This document shows, piece by piece, positions 24,810 through 34,298 of a stretch of DNA of 64,000 nucleotides (position 1 is the stretch's first letter; each line of letters starts with the position of its first letter). The DNA is from Actinotalea solisilvae (lineage in GTDB: Bacteria > Actinomycetota > Actinomycetes > Actinomycetales > Cellulomonadaceae). The stretch spans positions 1 through 64,000 of the forward strand of contig NZ_JADDKQ010000006.1 in assembly GCF_016464425.1 (NCBI RefSeq), read 5' to 3'. Made by a program: the position numbers and the translations under genes. The notes beneath the pieces were generated by a model. It was not told the DNA's origin and ran no database searches. It saw nothing but the letters and a program-made list of their open reading frames with translations.

Positions 24810-25600
24810 CCAGCGCCGCGGCGCCCCCGGACGGGGCGGCCCACGAGGACCTGGAGCGCCGGCTCTACGAGATCGTCGGCGTGATCCAGGAGCTCGCCGC
24901 CCTGCGCTTCGACGCGCGCGCCCCCGTCGGGACGGCCGGGGACATCGTCGACGCCGTCGCGGCGGGCGTGAACGCGCTGGGCGAGGAGCTCGCCGCGTCC
25001 TACGACGAGATCGAGCGACGCGTCGCCGAGCGCACGGCCGAGCTCGCCGTCGCGACCCGCGAGCTCCGCCACCGCGCGCTCCACGACGACCTCACCGGCC
25101 TCGCCAACCGCGCGGCCCTCTGGGACCGGCTCGCCGCGCGCCTCGGCGACGGCGACCGGGGCAGGGCCGGCTTCGCCGTCCTCTTCCTCGACCTCGACGA
25201 CTTCAAGAGCGTCAACGACACCCTCGGGCACGCGGCGGGGGACCAGCTGCTGGTCGACGTCGCCCACCGCATCGCGGGTCAGCTCCGCGTGGGCGACCTC
25301 GCCGCACGCGTGGGAGGGGACGAGTTCGTCGTCCTCCTGGACGACGTCGCCTCGCCCGACGCCGCGCTCGCCGTCGCCTGCCGCATCAGCACCGCGCTGC
25401 GCGCCCCGCACGAGTACGACGGCCGCACCTACGGCTCCACCAGCAGCATCGGCGTCGCGCTCGGGCCTGACGGCGACGCGGACTCCGACGCGATCCTCGC
25501 CGCCGCCGACGCCGCGATGTACGAGGCGAAGCGGCGCGGCGGCGGCGCGTGCGTGCTGCACGGCAGCGACCGCCACGACGAGGCGACGCTCACGCGCTGA
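24806..25600 (+). CDS. GGDEF-domain diguanylate cyclase
   Basis: A 264-residue protein expected to make cyclic di-GMP from GTP. Residues 1-95 form a helical coiled-coil region (YDEIERRVAERTAELAVATREL). The cyclase domain follows: HDDLTGLANR, then LDLDDFKSVNDTLGHAAGD, and an intact RVGGDEF active site. An RxxD inhibitory site (RVGD) lies exactly five residues before GGDEF. No membrane segment or sensor domain is present. The GTG start overlaps the upstream stop. Confidence 0.92.
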   Translation: MTSAAAPPDGAAHEDLERRLYEIVGVIQELAALRFDARAPVGTAGDIVDAVAAGVNALGEELAASYDEIERRVAERTAELAVATRELRHRALHDDLTGLANRAALWDRLAARLGDGDRGRAGFAVLFLDLDDFKSVNDTLGHAAGDQLLVDVAHRIAGQLRVGDLAARVGGDEFVVLLDDVASPDAALAVACRISTALRAPHEYDGRTYGSTSSIGVALGPDGDADSDAILAAADAAMYEAKRRGGGACVLHGSDRHDEATLTR

Positions 25601-25734
25601 TCGCCGACGCCCCGGCGAGCCCGCGTGGAACGTTCGATGAAGCGTGCGTGAACCACCGTCCGGGGGCCGAACCGGCAGGGGACGATCGCGCCCGGGAGAC
25701 ACCTCCCGGCACGGACGAACCCCCAAGGAGCACC

Positions 25735-26724
25735 ATGAACCGCAGTGCCACGCGCCGTCGGGCAGCGGCCGCGATCACCCTCGCCGCGCTGACCTCCGGC
25801 GGCCTGCTGGCCGGCCCCGCCGCCGCGTCGACCCCCGGGACGGCGACCCTGACCGTGAGGATCTTCGAGGACCGCTACCCCGACGGCACCTTCGACGACA
25901 CGTCCCTCGACGGCTGGGGCGAGACCGACCGCCTGCGCGCGACCGGCTACGTCTACCTGCAGGACTCGGCCGGCGCCTGGTACGCGACCGGTCCCGAGGA
26001 CAGCGGCGAGTACGTCTTCGACGGCATCGCCCTCGGCGAGGCGAAGGTCCACGTCGGCGACCCGAACGTCTCGGAGAGCGTGGCCTTCTTCGTGTCCGAC
26101 GACGACGGTGCGACCCTCATGCCGCACGCGGAGGTCGGCTTCACGGGCGGCACGTTCCTGTTCCCCGGGAGCGACGAGCGCATCCCCTGGTCCGGGCCCA
26201 CGGCGCTCGGCGGTCTGGGCACGGTCACGGTGGACGGCGCGCAGTCCGAGGCGCTCCTCGGGATGACCGCCGTGGGCGCCTCGGTGCAGGTGCTCTCCGC
26301 GACCGACGGGACGCCGGTCGCCGACCAGGCGACCGTCACGTTCCTCGCCAACGGCGAGCGGATCGCGTCGACCCTCGTGGCCGACGGTGTCACGTCCTAC
26401 CCCGGCACCCGCCGGCTGGTGCCCGTCTCCCTCGGCATCGAGGTGACGCCCGTCCGCGGGCTGGCCGTCGCGGAGGTCACCGCGCGCTCCTCGATCAGCG
26501 GTCAGCCGCTCGCGGTGTCGTACGAGAACGGCGCGTACCTCGCCGACGCCACGGGGCTCGCGACGTACTTCGACCGCGCCGAGTTCTCGGTGCGACTCAT
26601 CGACGCCGCGACGGGCGCCGAGCAGTGCAAGAAGGGCGGCTGGGCCGCGCACACGCAGCCCGCGTTCCGGAACCAGGGGCAGTGCGTGAGCTTCTTCGCG
26701 ACCGCACGGGGCGGCCGCGGCTAG
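25735..26724 (+). CDS. Secreted protein, unknown function, Cys-rich C-terminal tail
   Basis: A 329-residue exported protein. Signal peptide MNRSATRRRAAAAITLAALTSG-like with likely cleavage after AAAS near 33. The mature part reads like beta-sandwich repeats: TLTVRIFEDRYPDGTFD, VTVDGAQSEALLGMTAVGASVQVLS and similar strands. The end, CKKGGWAAH...FRNQGQCVSFFAT, is a short two-cysteine tail common on actinobacterial secreted proteins. ATG behind AAGGAG. No enzyme motif seen. Transcribed alone. Confidence 0.8.
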   Translation: MNRSATRRRAAAAITLAALTSGGLLAGPAAASTPGTATLTVRIFEDRYPDGTFDDTSLDGWGETDRLRATGYVYLQDSAGAWYATGPEDSGEYVFDGIALGEAKVHVGDPNVSESVAFFVSDDDGATLMPHAEVGFTGGTFLFPGSDERIPWSGPTALGGLGTVTVDGAQSEALLGMTAVGASVQVLSATDGTPVADQATVTFLANGERIASTLVADGVTSYPGTRRLVPVSLGIEVTPVRGLAVAEVTARSSISGQPLAVSYENGAYLADATGLATYFDRAEFSVRLIDAATGAEQCKKGGWAAHTQPAFRNQGQCVSFFATARGGRG

Positions 26725-26773
26725 CCCTCCGGCACGCAGGCTCGTCGGCACGCCGGTCCCCGCGGCGGCCCGG

Positions 26774-28789
26774 TCACCGGGTCGTCGCGGGGACCTCGCT
26801 CGCCGTGCCCCGCTCGGTCGCCAGCGCCGCCATGCCCGCGCGCAGCACCTCGAGGATGCGGTCCGTGTCGTACACGGCGCCCGCCCACGTGCCGCCGCTG
26901 GCCGCCTGGAGCGCGGCCCACAGGCGCGTGTCGTCGGGGAGCTGCGGGTGCGCGGCGAGGTCCGGGTGCGGGGGACGCGAGGCCAGGACCGCCGCGCCCT
27001 CGGCCACCGACAGCGGCCCGGCGGCGGTCCCGACGAGGTCGACCGTGCCCTCGAGCGCCGCGACGTCGATCCGGATCTCCACCAGGTCGCCGTCGCGCAG
27101 CCGGCCGATCGGCCCGCCGGCCAGCGCCTCCGGACCCACGTGGCCGATGCACGCGCCCGTCGACACCCCGGAGAACCGCGCGTCGGTGATCAGCGAGATC
27201 TCCTTGCCGTAGCTGAGGTACTTCAGCGCGGACGTGACCTGGTACGTCTCCTCCATGCCGGTCCCCAGCGGCCCGCCGCCCATGAGGACCATGACGTCGC
27301 CCGGGTGCACCTCGCGCACCTTGATCGCGGCGATCGCGGCGGCCTCGGAGGTGAAGACGCGGGCCGGGCCGACGCGGTGGAAGACGCCGTCGACGAGGCG
27401 CGAGGGGTCGATCGCGGTCGACTTGATGACCGAGCCCTCGGGGGCGATGGTGCCCACCGGGAAGGTCGCCGTCGGCGTCAGCCCGCGGCGCCGCGCGGCC
27501 TCGGGCGCCATGATCACGTCGTCGGCGTCGACGCCCTGCTGCTCGCGCAGCACCTCCTTCATCCGCGCGCGCCGCTCGGACGTCTCCCACCACTCGAGCA
27601 CCTCGCCGAGCGGCTCGCCGGTCGCCGTGAGCGCGTCGAGGTGGAGCACGCCGAGGGCGCGCAGGTGGAGCATCACCTCGGGCGTCCCGCCGGCGAGGAA
27701 CATGCGCACCGTCGGGTGCTGGACGGGCCCGTTCGGCAGCACGCTGACGATGCGCGGGACGGCCTGGTTGACCCGCACCCAGTCGCCGACGGTGGGCACC
27801 CGCAGCCCCGCGGCGTGGGCGATCGCGGGCACGTGCAGCAGCAGGTTCGTCGAGCCGCCGACGGCGGCGTGGACCGCCATCGCGTTCGCGATCGCCTCGT
27901 CCGTCAGCACGTCCGTCGTCGTGATCCCGAGCTCGCGCTGGCGCAGCACGGCGCTGGCCGACTGCCGCGCGATCTCCTCCCACACGGGCTCGCCCGACGG
28001 CGCGAGCGCCGAGTGGGGCAGGGCGAGGCCGAGCGCCTCGGCGACCACCTGGCTCGTGCCCGCGGTGCCGAGGAAGTGGCAGCCGCCACCGGGCGACGCG
28101 CACGCGCGGCACCCGAGCTCGGAGGCGTCCGCGAGCGAGAGCTCGTCGTTGGCGAACCGGGCACCGAGCGTCTGGACCTGCGCGAGGTCCTCCCCGCGCG
28201 CGGGCGGCAGCGTCACGCCGCCCGGGACCAGCACCGTGGGGTGGTCGCGCTGCGACGCGAGCGCCATCATCGTCGCGGGCAGGCCCTTGTCGCAGGTCGC
28301 GACGCCGATCACGGCCGAGCGCGTCGGCAGCGACCGCATGAGCCGCCGCATGACGACGGCGGCGTCGTTGCGGTAGGGCAGCGAGTCGAACATCGCGGGC
28401 GTGCCCTGCGAGCGGCCGTCGCACGGGTCGCTCACGTACGTCGCGAACGGCATCCCGCCCGCGGCGGCGACGGTCTCCGCCGCGGCCGCCACCTGGCCGC
28501 TGAGCTCGAAGTGACCCGAGTGCAGGCCGAGGGCGACGGGGCGGCCGTCGTCGGACCGCAGCCCGCCCGCCGTCGAGACGATCATGACCTGTGGGCCCAG
28601 CATGTTCGCCCGCGGCCAGCCCATGCCCGCGTTCTGCGTCATCCCGAAGACGGTGCCGCTGGGCTCCTTGCGCAGCAGCTCCGGGGTGAGCGGCAGCCGG
28701 CCCTCGGGGCCGGGCGCCTGGGTGCGCACGGCGTAGATGCCGTCGTGCGGCTCGAGGAGGTCGTGCCAGGTCACGGCGGCGTCGCTCAC
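26774..28789 (-). CDS. Pentonate (D-xylonate-type) dehydratase, YjhG/YagF family
   Basis: A 671-residue dehydratase of the IlvD/Edd superfamily, subgroup YjhG/YagF, expected to convert D-xylonate to 2-keto-3-deoxy-pentonate using an iron-sulphur cluster. Visible: [18 protein letters not shown] (cluster cysteine), an upstream [10 protein letters not shown] cysteine, a further cysteine in [12 protein letters not shown], and [12 protein letters not shown]. The GTG start overlaps the stop of the aldolase gene (GTGA). It is the third gene of an operon with GH120 beta-xylosidase and aldolase, which supports pentonate as substrate. Confidence 0.88.
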   Translation of the reverse strand: MSDAAVTWHDLLEPHDGIYAVRTQAPGPEGRLPLTPELLRKEPSGTVFGMTQNAGMGWPRANMLGPQVMIVSTAGGLRSDDGRPVALGLHSGHFELSGQVAAAAETVAAAGGMPFATYVSDPCDGRSQGTPAMFDSLPYRNDAAVVMRRLMRSLPTRSAVIGVATCDKGLPATMMALASQRDHPTVLVPGGVTLPPARGEDLAQVQTLGARFANDELSLADASELGCRACASPGGGCHFLGTAGTSQVVAEALGLALPHSALAPSGEPVWEEIARQSASAVLRQRELGITTTDVLTDEAIANAMAVHAAVGGSTNLLLHVPAIAHAAGLRVPTVGDWVRVNQAVPRIVSVLPNGPVQHPTVRMFLAGGTPEVMLHLRALGVLHLDALTATGEPLGEVLEWWETSERRARMKEVLREQQGVDADDVIMAPEAARRRGLTPTATFPVGTIAPEGSVIKSTAIDPSRLVDGVFHRVGPARVFTSEAAAIAAIKVREVHPGDVMVLMGGGPLGTGMEETYQVTSALKYLSYGKEISLITDARFSGVSTGACIGHVGPEALAGGPIGRLRDGDLVEIRIDVAALEGTVDLVGTAAGPLSVAEGAAVLASRPPHPDLAAHPQLPDDTRLWAALQAASGGTWAGAVYDTDRILEVLRAGMAALATERGTASEVPATTR

Positions 28790-29700
28790 GGCATGGCCTC
28801 CACCCGCTCCATGAGCGCGACGAGCGCGTCCACCTGCTCGGGGGTCGCGGGGTGGTGCGGGGGAGTGCAGTGGCGCCCGAGAGCGACGCCGCGCCGGACC
28901 ATGCCCTCCTTGAGGAGCGGGAAGAACGGCGTCCCGAGCGTGTACAGCCCCATGAGGACGTCGATCCGGCGCTGCTGCGCGGCGATGGCGGCGGCGTCGC
29001 CGTCGGCGACCGCACGCGCGTACGCGGCGCAGATCTCGGGGTAGAGGTTCGCGAGCCCGCCGATCGCGCCCGCCCCGCCCGAGGTGACGACGTGGTGCAG
29101 GTTCTCGTCGAAGCCCGCGAGCACCCGGAACTCCGGGAACTCGGGGAGCAGCGCGGTGAGCAGGCCGCGCGTGTGGCCGACGTCGAGCACGGTGTCCTTG
29201 TAGCCGACGACGTTCGGGTGCCGGCGCAGGAGGCGGCGCGTCACCTCGGCGCTCAGGTCGTGGCCCGTGCGGGCCGGGAAGTTGTACAGGTAGACGTCGC
29301 CGTCGACCTGGCCCGCGACGGCCGAGAAGTAGGCCTCGAGGCTCGCGTCGTCGAGCGCGAAGTAGAACGGGCTGATGACGATGACGGCGTCCGCGCCGGC
29401 GTCGAGCGCGTACCGGCTGAGCTCGACGGTGTCGTCCACGCGCAGGCACGACGTGCCGACGACCAGGTCGCCGCGCGGGCCGACGTGCTCGACGGCGAGG
29501 TCGATGAGCTCGCGCTTGTCCTCGGGCCGCATCGCGAAGAACTCGCCGGTGCTGCCCATGAGGACGATCCCGTCGACGCCGCCGCCGAGGACGTGGTCCC
29601 AGACCGCGACGTTGCCGTCGCGGTCGAGGCCCCCGTCGGCGTCGAAGGCCGTGACGGCCGGTGCCCAGTAGGTCGCGTCCGCGTGACCCACGGTGCTCAC
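28786..29700 (-). CDS. DapA-family keto-acid aldolase (2-keto-3-deoxy-pentonate type)
   Basis: A 304-residue class I aldolase of the dihydrodipicolinate synthase family, probably splitting 2-keto-3-deoxy-pentonate into pyruvate and glycolaldehyde (YjhH-type). Motifs: [14 protein letters not shown], the tyrosine in [10 protein letters not shown] and the Schiff-base lysine in [10 protein letters not shown]. The GTG overlaps the GH120 stop, and its own stop overlaps the dehydratase start, so the three genes are tightly coupled. Reaction inferred from family plus context. Confidence 0.88.
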   Translation of the reverse strand: MSTVGHADATYWAPAVTAFDADGGLDRDGNVAVWDHVLGGGVDGIVLMGSTGEFFAMRPEDKRELIDLAVEHVGPRGDLVVGTSCLRVDDTVELSRYALDAGADAVIVISPFYFALDDASLEAYFSAVAGQVDGDVYLYNFPARTGHDLSAEVTRRLLRRHPNVVGYKDTVLDVGHTRGLLTALLPEFPEFRVLAGFDENLHHVVTSGGAGAIGGLANLYPEICAAYARAVADGDAAAIAAQQRRIDVLMGLYTLGTPFFPLLKEGMVRRGVALGRHCTPPHHPATPEQVDALVALMERVEAMP

Positions 29701-31676
29701 CAGACCCGGACGCGCGACGCGCCGCCGGCCAGCGCGGCGAGCGGTCCGGGCGGGTAGGGGGTGCCGGGCTGCTTGCGCGTCCCGACGAGGTCGAGGTCCG
29801 CGACGAGCGGGGAGCCGTGGCGGTCCTCGAACGCGGCGGAGGCGATCCGCACGTGGCCGAGGTCCGCGCCCGTGACCACGGGGGAGAGCGGCGCCACGAG
29901 CGCGTCGGGGAGGTCGAGCTCGAGGTGGACCTCGGCGCCGTCGTCGACCACGCGGACAGACACCGGGCCCGCGGCCGTGACCGCGTCCGCCTCGTGCGCC
30001 GCGGGTCGGGCGCCGCCCGCGTAGGCGTTCGACCGCACGTACGCGGGCTGCCGCTCGAGGTGGAAGCGGGAGTGGTCGCCCGCGCCCCCGGGCGACCCCA
30101 CGCGCTCGCGGTACTCCTCCCACGACGCCGGGAAGCCGTCGTAGGCGTGGGTGCCGAACGACTCGGGCGGGAACTCCTCGAGCACCAGGGGCGCCTCCGG
30201 GCCGTACACACCACGCGGCGCGCCGACGAAGAGGTTGCCGACGTACCGGTCGTCGCCTGCGTAGACGAACGCGTACCCGGCGACCTGCGTCGAGTGGGGC
30301 ACGTGGTACGGCGTCGCGCGGTCGAGCACCGCCTGCATCCGCACGGCGCCCAGCACGAGGTTGTGGACGAACGCGTTGCCCTGGCTGAACAGCTCGATCG
30401 CGATGGGGGAGGCCAGCACGTTGTGGTCGACCGTCGCTGGGCCGTGGCTGACCTCGATGAACAGGTCCCGGATGTTCCGGTACAGCACGTTGCGGCTGAT
30501 CCGGGTGCCCTGGACCTGCCAGTCGAGCCAGATGCCGAGCGTCGTGTCGTGGATGCGGTTGCGCGTGATCTCGACGTCGACCGGGGCGTGCAGCTTGATG
30601 CCGCCGATCTCGTAGCCGTAGAACTCGTGCTTGGTCCCGATGTGGTGGATGTGGTTGTCCTCGATGGTCGAGAACACGGCTCCCAGGTGACCGACGACGC
30701 CGTTCTGGCCGCAGTCGCGGATCTCGTTGCGGCGCACGACGTGCGAGCCGACGTGCTCGCGGTCCCAGCCCTGGTGGGACGCGGTGAAGACGGCCTCGAT
30801 CTGGTACTGGTACCCCGGCTTGTCGCCGCGCTCGTGCGCGAAGTTGTCCCCGCTGGCCGCGTTCTTGCCCAGGGAGACGCCCGAGCACTTGGCGTCGCGG
30901 ACGAGGTTGTCCTCGATGACCCAGCCCTTGGCCCAGTTCGGGCCGATGAGGCCGGGCTGGTCCGCCGTGGGCGGGGTCCACGGCGTCGCGGCCTGCGCGA
31001 GCTCGAAGCCGCGCACCGTGATGAAGTCGAGGTGGCTGCGCTCGGGGTAGAAGACGGCCGGCCGCACGTTGATCTCGACGAGCGCGGTGTTCGGGTCGGC
31101 GCCCTGGAAGTTGGCCCAGATCGTCGTGACGTCGTCCGAGACCTCGGCGTACCAGACCAGCACCGTGCGGTCCGGGTCCACGAGCTCGGTCGGCAGGCCC
31201 GTCCAGTCGTAGCGCGTGCGGGTGCGGCGCTCCGGCGCGCGGACGGCGGCGACGTCGTGGACCTCGTGGAGGGAGCGCCCGTCGAGGTAGACCTCGCCCC
31301 GGTGGGCGGGCGTGCCGCCGGGCCCGGGGTGGAGCCAGTCCCCGGCGACGGGCTCGTCGAACGGGTTCAGGTCCCCGAAGAGCGCGTTCGGGACGTCGAC
31401 CCGCCACACCGTGCCCTCCTCGCGGGCCCAGCCCGTGACGACCTCCGAGCCCTTGATCGCGACGTGCTCGCCGGGCGCGGCCTCGAACGTGATGCGGCGG
31501 TCGTCGCCCGTCCCGCCGCGCACGGGCCTGACCCACTCGCGGTAGGTCCCCTCGTGCACCCGGACGGTGTCGCCGGGCATCGCTGCGCGCGCGGCGCGGT
31601 TGATGGTGCGGAACGGTGCCTCGGCGGTGCCGTCGGCTCGGTCCGAGCCGGACACGGCGACGTGGACGGTGGTCAT
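29697..31676 (-). CDS. GH120 beta-xylosidase
   Basis: A 659-residue right-handed beta-helix glycosidase that closely follows the GH120 beta-xylosidase pattern, for example [25 protein letters not shown] and [20 protein letters not shown]. The catalytic pair, 23 residues apart in characterised GH120 enzymes, is D385 (GIWLDW) and E408 (LFIEVSHG). There is no signal peptide, so it would act on imported xylo-oligosaccharides in the cytoplasm. It starts the operon, behind two LacI-type operators and divergent from lacI. Its length fits the family. Confidence 0.92.
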   Translation of the reverse strand: MTTVHVAVSGSDRADGTAEAPFRTINRAARAAMPGDTVRVHEGTYREWVRPVRGGTGDDRRITFEAAPGEHVAIKGSEVVTGWAREEGTVWRVDVPNALFGDLNPFDEPVAGDWLHPGPGGTPAHRGEVYLDGRSLHEVHDVAAVRAPERRTRTRYDWTGLPTELVDPDRTVLVWYAEVSDDVTTIWANFQGADPNTALVEINVRPAVFYPERSHLDFITVRGFELAQAATPWTPPTADQPGLIGPNWAKGWVIEDNLVRDAKCSGVSLGKNAASGDNFAHERGDKPGYQYQIEAVFTASHQGWDREHVGSHVVRRNEIRDCGQNGVVGHLGAVFSTIEDNHIHHIGTKHEFYGYEIGGIKLHAPVDVEITRNRIHDTTLGIWLDWQVQGTRISRNVLYRNIRDLFIEVSHGPATVDHNVLASPIAIELFSQGNAFVHNLVLGAVRMQAVLDRATPYHVPHSTQVAGYAFVYAGDDRYVGNLFVGAPRGVYGPEAPLVLEEFPPESFGTHAYDGFPASWEEYRERVGSPGGAGDHSRFHLERQPAYVRSNAYAGGARPAAHEADAVTAAGPVSVRVVDDGAEVHLELDLPDALVAPLSPVVTGADLGHVRIASAAFEDRHGSPLVADLDLVGTRKQPGTPYPPGPLAALAGGASRVRVW

Positions 31677-31743
31677 GAGGGCCCTTCGGTCGGTGGCGCC
31701 CGGGCCGGCCGGGGTGGCGGCGGCGGCGACGTCGTCGTCGTCG

Positions 31744-31758
31744 CGGAAAGAGTTTCGG
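31744..31758. promoter_or_regulatory. LacI-type operator O2
   Basis: CGGAAAGAGTTTCGG is a dyad with one mismatch, 68 bases before the GH120 start. It shares the CGGAAA-N3-TTTCNG form of the site at 31831-31845. Likely controls the xylosidase operon. Confidence 0.7.
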
Positions 31759-31830
31759 GCGGTGCTGGTCTCCACGCGACGATAGACGTCGTCCTGGACG
31801 GAGGGAAGCGGTGCCCCAGAGCCCACAGGG

Positions 31831-31845
31831 CGGAAACAGTTTCCG
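31831..31845. promoter_or_regulatory. LacI-type operator O1 with lacI promoter
   Basis: CGGAAACAGTTTCCG is a perfect dyad. It ends one base before TACGCT (31847-31852), the likely -10 of the lacI gene, whose ATG follows six bases later. The operator thus overlaps the promoter, which implies autorepression. Binding by the LacI protein is inferred from position and motif form. Confidence 0.75.
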
Positions 31846-31858
31846 CTACGCTCGCCCC

Positions 31859-32905
31859 ATGGCCTCCCCCGCGCCCGCGCGCGCCACGCTCGAGCAGGTG
31901 GCCGCGGCCGCCGGGGTCGCGACGTCCACGGCGTCCAAGGTGCTCAACGGGAGGCCGCACGTCTCGCCCGAGACGCGGCGCCGCGTCGAGGCGGCGATCG
32001 AGCGGCTGGGGTACGCCCCGTCGACCGGGCCGCGCGGCGGCGTGCCGGTCCGCAGCGTCACGGTCGTCTTCCGCACCCTGGGCGACCCCTACGCGGCGCG
32101 CGTGCTCGAGGGCGTCCTCGCCGCGGCGCGGGACCACGGCGTCGAGGTGCTGGTCGACGTGCTCGACCTGCCCGGCACCCGTGGCGCCGAGGGGGCCACG
32201 CCGCTGTCGCCCGCTTGGGTCCGCCGCCAGGCCGCGCAGCGCGTGGGGCTGGTCCTCGTGACGACCGAGCCGACCGCCGAGCAGCAGGCCCTCCTGCGCG
32301 CGCACGGCGTCGCGACCGTGCACGTCGACCCGGCCAACCCGCTCGACGACTCCACCGTCTCCGTCGGTTCGGCCAACTTCTCCGGCGGCGTGCAGGCGAC
32401 GCGGCACCTGCTCGAGCTCGGGCACCGCCGGATCGCGTTCGCCGGCGGCGCCCCGACGTTCCCGCCCTCGGCCGAACGTCTCCAGGGCTACCTGAGCACC
32501 CTGCGCGCCGGCGGCGTGGACGTCGACGAGGCGCTCGTGCGCTCGCAGGCGCACACGTTCCAGGCCGGCGTCGCCATGGCGGACCGCCTCCTCGACCTGC
32601 CCCGGCCGCCGACGGCGGTGTTCGCCGCGTCGGACTCCATCGCGCTCGGCGTGCTCGCGTCCGCGCAGCGGCACGGCCTGCGCGTGCCGCAGGACCTGTC
32701 CGTCGTCGGGTTCGACGACAGCCCCGCCGCGGTCTCCTCGGTGCCGCCGCTGACGACGGTGCGGCAGCCGGTCGCCGAGATGGGGCGCGTCGCGCTCCGC
32801 ACGCTGCTGCAGCTGGCACGCGGCGAGGCCGTCGACTCCCACCACGTGGAGCTCGCGACGACGCTCGTGGTGCGCGACTCCACGGCGGCGCCCGCGGAGG
32901 GGTGA
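31859..32905 (+). CDS. LacI-family transcriptional regulator of xylan genes
   Basis: A 348-residue repressor. The N-terminal helix-turn-helix and hinge read ATLEQVAAAAGVATSTASKVLNG (about 9-31), and a periplasmic-binding-like sugar domain follows, ending AEMGRVALRTLLQLARGE. It lies between the GH120 operon (divergent) and the GH10 gene (downstream), with matching operators around both. Probable effector is xylose or a xylo-oligosaccharide (inference). No ribosome site; the ATG lies six bases after TACGCT, so it appears leaderless. Confidence 0.92.
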   Translation: MASPAPARATLEQVAAAAGVATSTASKVLNGRPHVSPETRRRVEAAIERLGYAPSTGPRGGVPVRSVTVVFRTLGDPYAARVLEGVLAAARDHGVEVLVDVLDLPGTRGAEGATPLSPAWVRRQAAQRVGLVLVTTEPTAEQQALLRAHGVATVHVDPANPLDDSTVSVGSANFSGGVQATRHLLELGHRRIAFAGGAPTFPPSAERLQGYLSTLRAGGVDVDEALVRSQAHTFQAGVAMADRLLDLPRPPTAVFAASDSIALGVLASAQRHGLRVPQDLSVVGFDDSPAAVSSVPPLTTVRQPVAEMGRVALRTLLQLARGEAVDSHHVELATTLVVRDSTAAPAEG

Positions 32906-32923
32906 CCGCCCGGGGCCGAGAAC

Positions 32924-32962
32924 GGTATCGACAGTTTCGCCACCTCTTGCGAAACCGATACC
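32924..32962. promoter_or_regulatory. Inverted-repeat operator upstream of the xylanase gene
   Basis: GGTATCG-ACA-GTTTCGC and GCGAAAC-CGATACC face each other across the spacer CACCTCTT. The half-sites AGTTTC and GAAACC resemble those of the two operators upstream of GH120 and lacI. The site lies about 80 bases before the xylanase ATG. Confidence 0.65.
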
Positions 32963-33040
32963 TCCCTGGTTACGGTCCTTCCGCCGGATTTGTTCGGTGG
33001 TTGATCAAAACCGCCGGGCCCCCGATCGGAAGGAACAACG

Positions 33041-34198
33041 ATGTCCCGTCCAACGACCACGAAGCGCGCGGCCGCCGTCACGGCGTCAGCCGTGACCGCC
33101 CTCGCGCTGCTCGCCCCGGCCGCGCAGGCCGCCCGCCCGGAGCCGACGCTGCGCTCGCAGACGCCGGTCGACCTCAAGATCGGCAGTGCCGTGTGGGGTC
33201 AGCGCGACCTGCTCGGCTTCGACCAGAAGAACCTCACGGAGTTCCAGAGCATCCTCGCGTCGGAGTTCGACTCGCTGACGCCCGAGAACGACATGAAGTG
33301 GCAGGAGATCCACCCCGAGGAGGGCGTCTACGACTTCTCGGGCGCGGACGCCGTCGTCGAGTTCGCCCAGGCCAACGGCCAGGAGGTGCGCGGCCACACC
33401 CTGCTGTGGCACAGCCAGAACGCCGACTGGGTCGTCGAGGCGAGCGCTACCTGGACCTGCGAGGAGGCGCGCGACGTCCTCGAGGAGCACATCACCACCG
33501 TCGTCGGCCGCTACGCCGGCGAGATCTACGAGTGGGACGTGGCCAACGAGATCTTCCAGGACGAGTGGGACAACGGCGGCGTGCGTCTGCGCACCGAGGC
33601 CAACCCGTTCCTCAAGGCGTGCGCCGAGGACCCGGTCGCCCTCATCGGCGACGCGTTCCGGTGGGCCCACGCGGCGGACCCGGAGGCGGTGCTCTTCCTC
33701 AACGACTACAACGCCGAGGGGATCAACACCAAGACCGACGCCTACTACGCGCTCGCGCAGGAGCTCCTGGCCGACGGCGTGCCGCTGCACGGCTTCGGCG
33801 CGCAGGGCCACCTGAGCCTGCAGTACGGCTTCGACACGTCGATCCAGGCGAACTTCGAGCGCTTCGCGGCCCTCGGCCTCAAGGTCGCCGTGACCGAGGC
33901 GGACGTCCGCATGCCGCTGGGCGAGGACGGCGAGCCGACCGAGGAGCAGATCGCGCTCCAGGCCGAGCGGTTCGACGCGATGCTCGAGGCCTGCCTCAAC
34001 GTCGCCGCCTGCACCAGCTTCACGGTGTGGGGCTTCGACGACGCCCGCTCCTGGGTCCCGGGGGTCTTCCCCGAGGGCTACGCGACGATCATGACGGAGG
34101 ACTTCGAGAAGAAGCCGTCGTACGACGCGCTGCTCGAGAGCCTGACCGACGCCACGCCGGGCAAGTCCCCGCGGACGCCGCCGGGCCTCAACCGCTGA
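33041..34198 (+). CDS. Secreted GH10 endo-1,4-beta-xylanase
   Basis: A 385-residue exported xylanase. Signal peptide with basic start and likely cleavage after AAQA at residue 30. A single GH10 barrel fills the rest: FDSLTPENDMKWQ, GHTLLWHSQ, the acid/base E170 in EWDVANE and the nucleophile E286 in VTEADVRM. There is no carbohydrate-binding module. ATG after GGAAGGAAC. It follows lacI and has its own operator. It would cut xylan outside the cell to oligosaccharides for the GH120 enzyme. Confidence 0.95.
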   Translation: MSRPTTTKRAAAVTASAVTALALLAPAAQAARPEPTLRSQTPVDLKIGSAVWGQRDLLGFDQKNLTEFQSILASEFDSLTPENDMKWQEIHPEEGVYDFSGADAVVEFAQANGQEVRGHTLLWHSQNADWVVEASATWTCEEARDVLEEHITTVVGRYAGEIYEWDVANEIFQDEWDNGGVRLRTEANPFLKACAEDPVALIGDAFRWAHAADPEAVLFLNDYNAEGINTKTDAYYALAQELLADGVPLHGFGAQGHLSLQYGFDTSIQANFERFAALGLKVAVTEADVRMPLGEDGEPTEEQIALQAERFDAMLEACLNVAACTSFTVWGFDDARSWVPGVFPEGYATIMTEDFEKKPSYDALLESLTDATPGKSPRTPPGLNR

Positions 34199-34216
34199 CC
34201 CGACCCGCCTGACCGA

Positions 34217-34252
34217 CGGTGGCGCGTGACCCGCTCGGGTCGCGCGCCACCG
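34217..34252. terminator. Hairpin terminator after xylanase
   Basis: A long stem (GGTGGCGCG with CGCGCCACC, extended by GACCCG/CGGGTC) just after the xylanase stop. No U tract. Confidence 0.65.
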
Positions 34253-34298
34253 GCGTATCAGGGTGATCTGGGGGGCTCGGCTCGGGAGGATATCCCGC

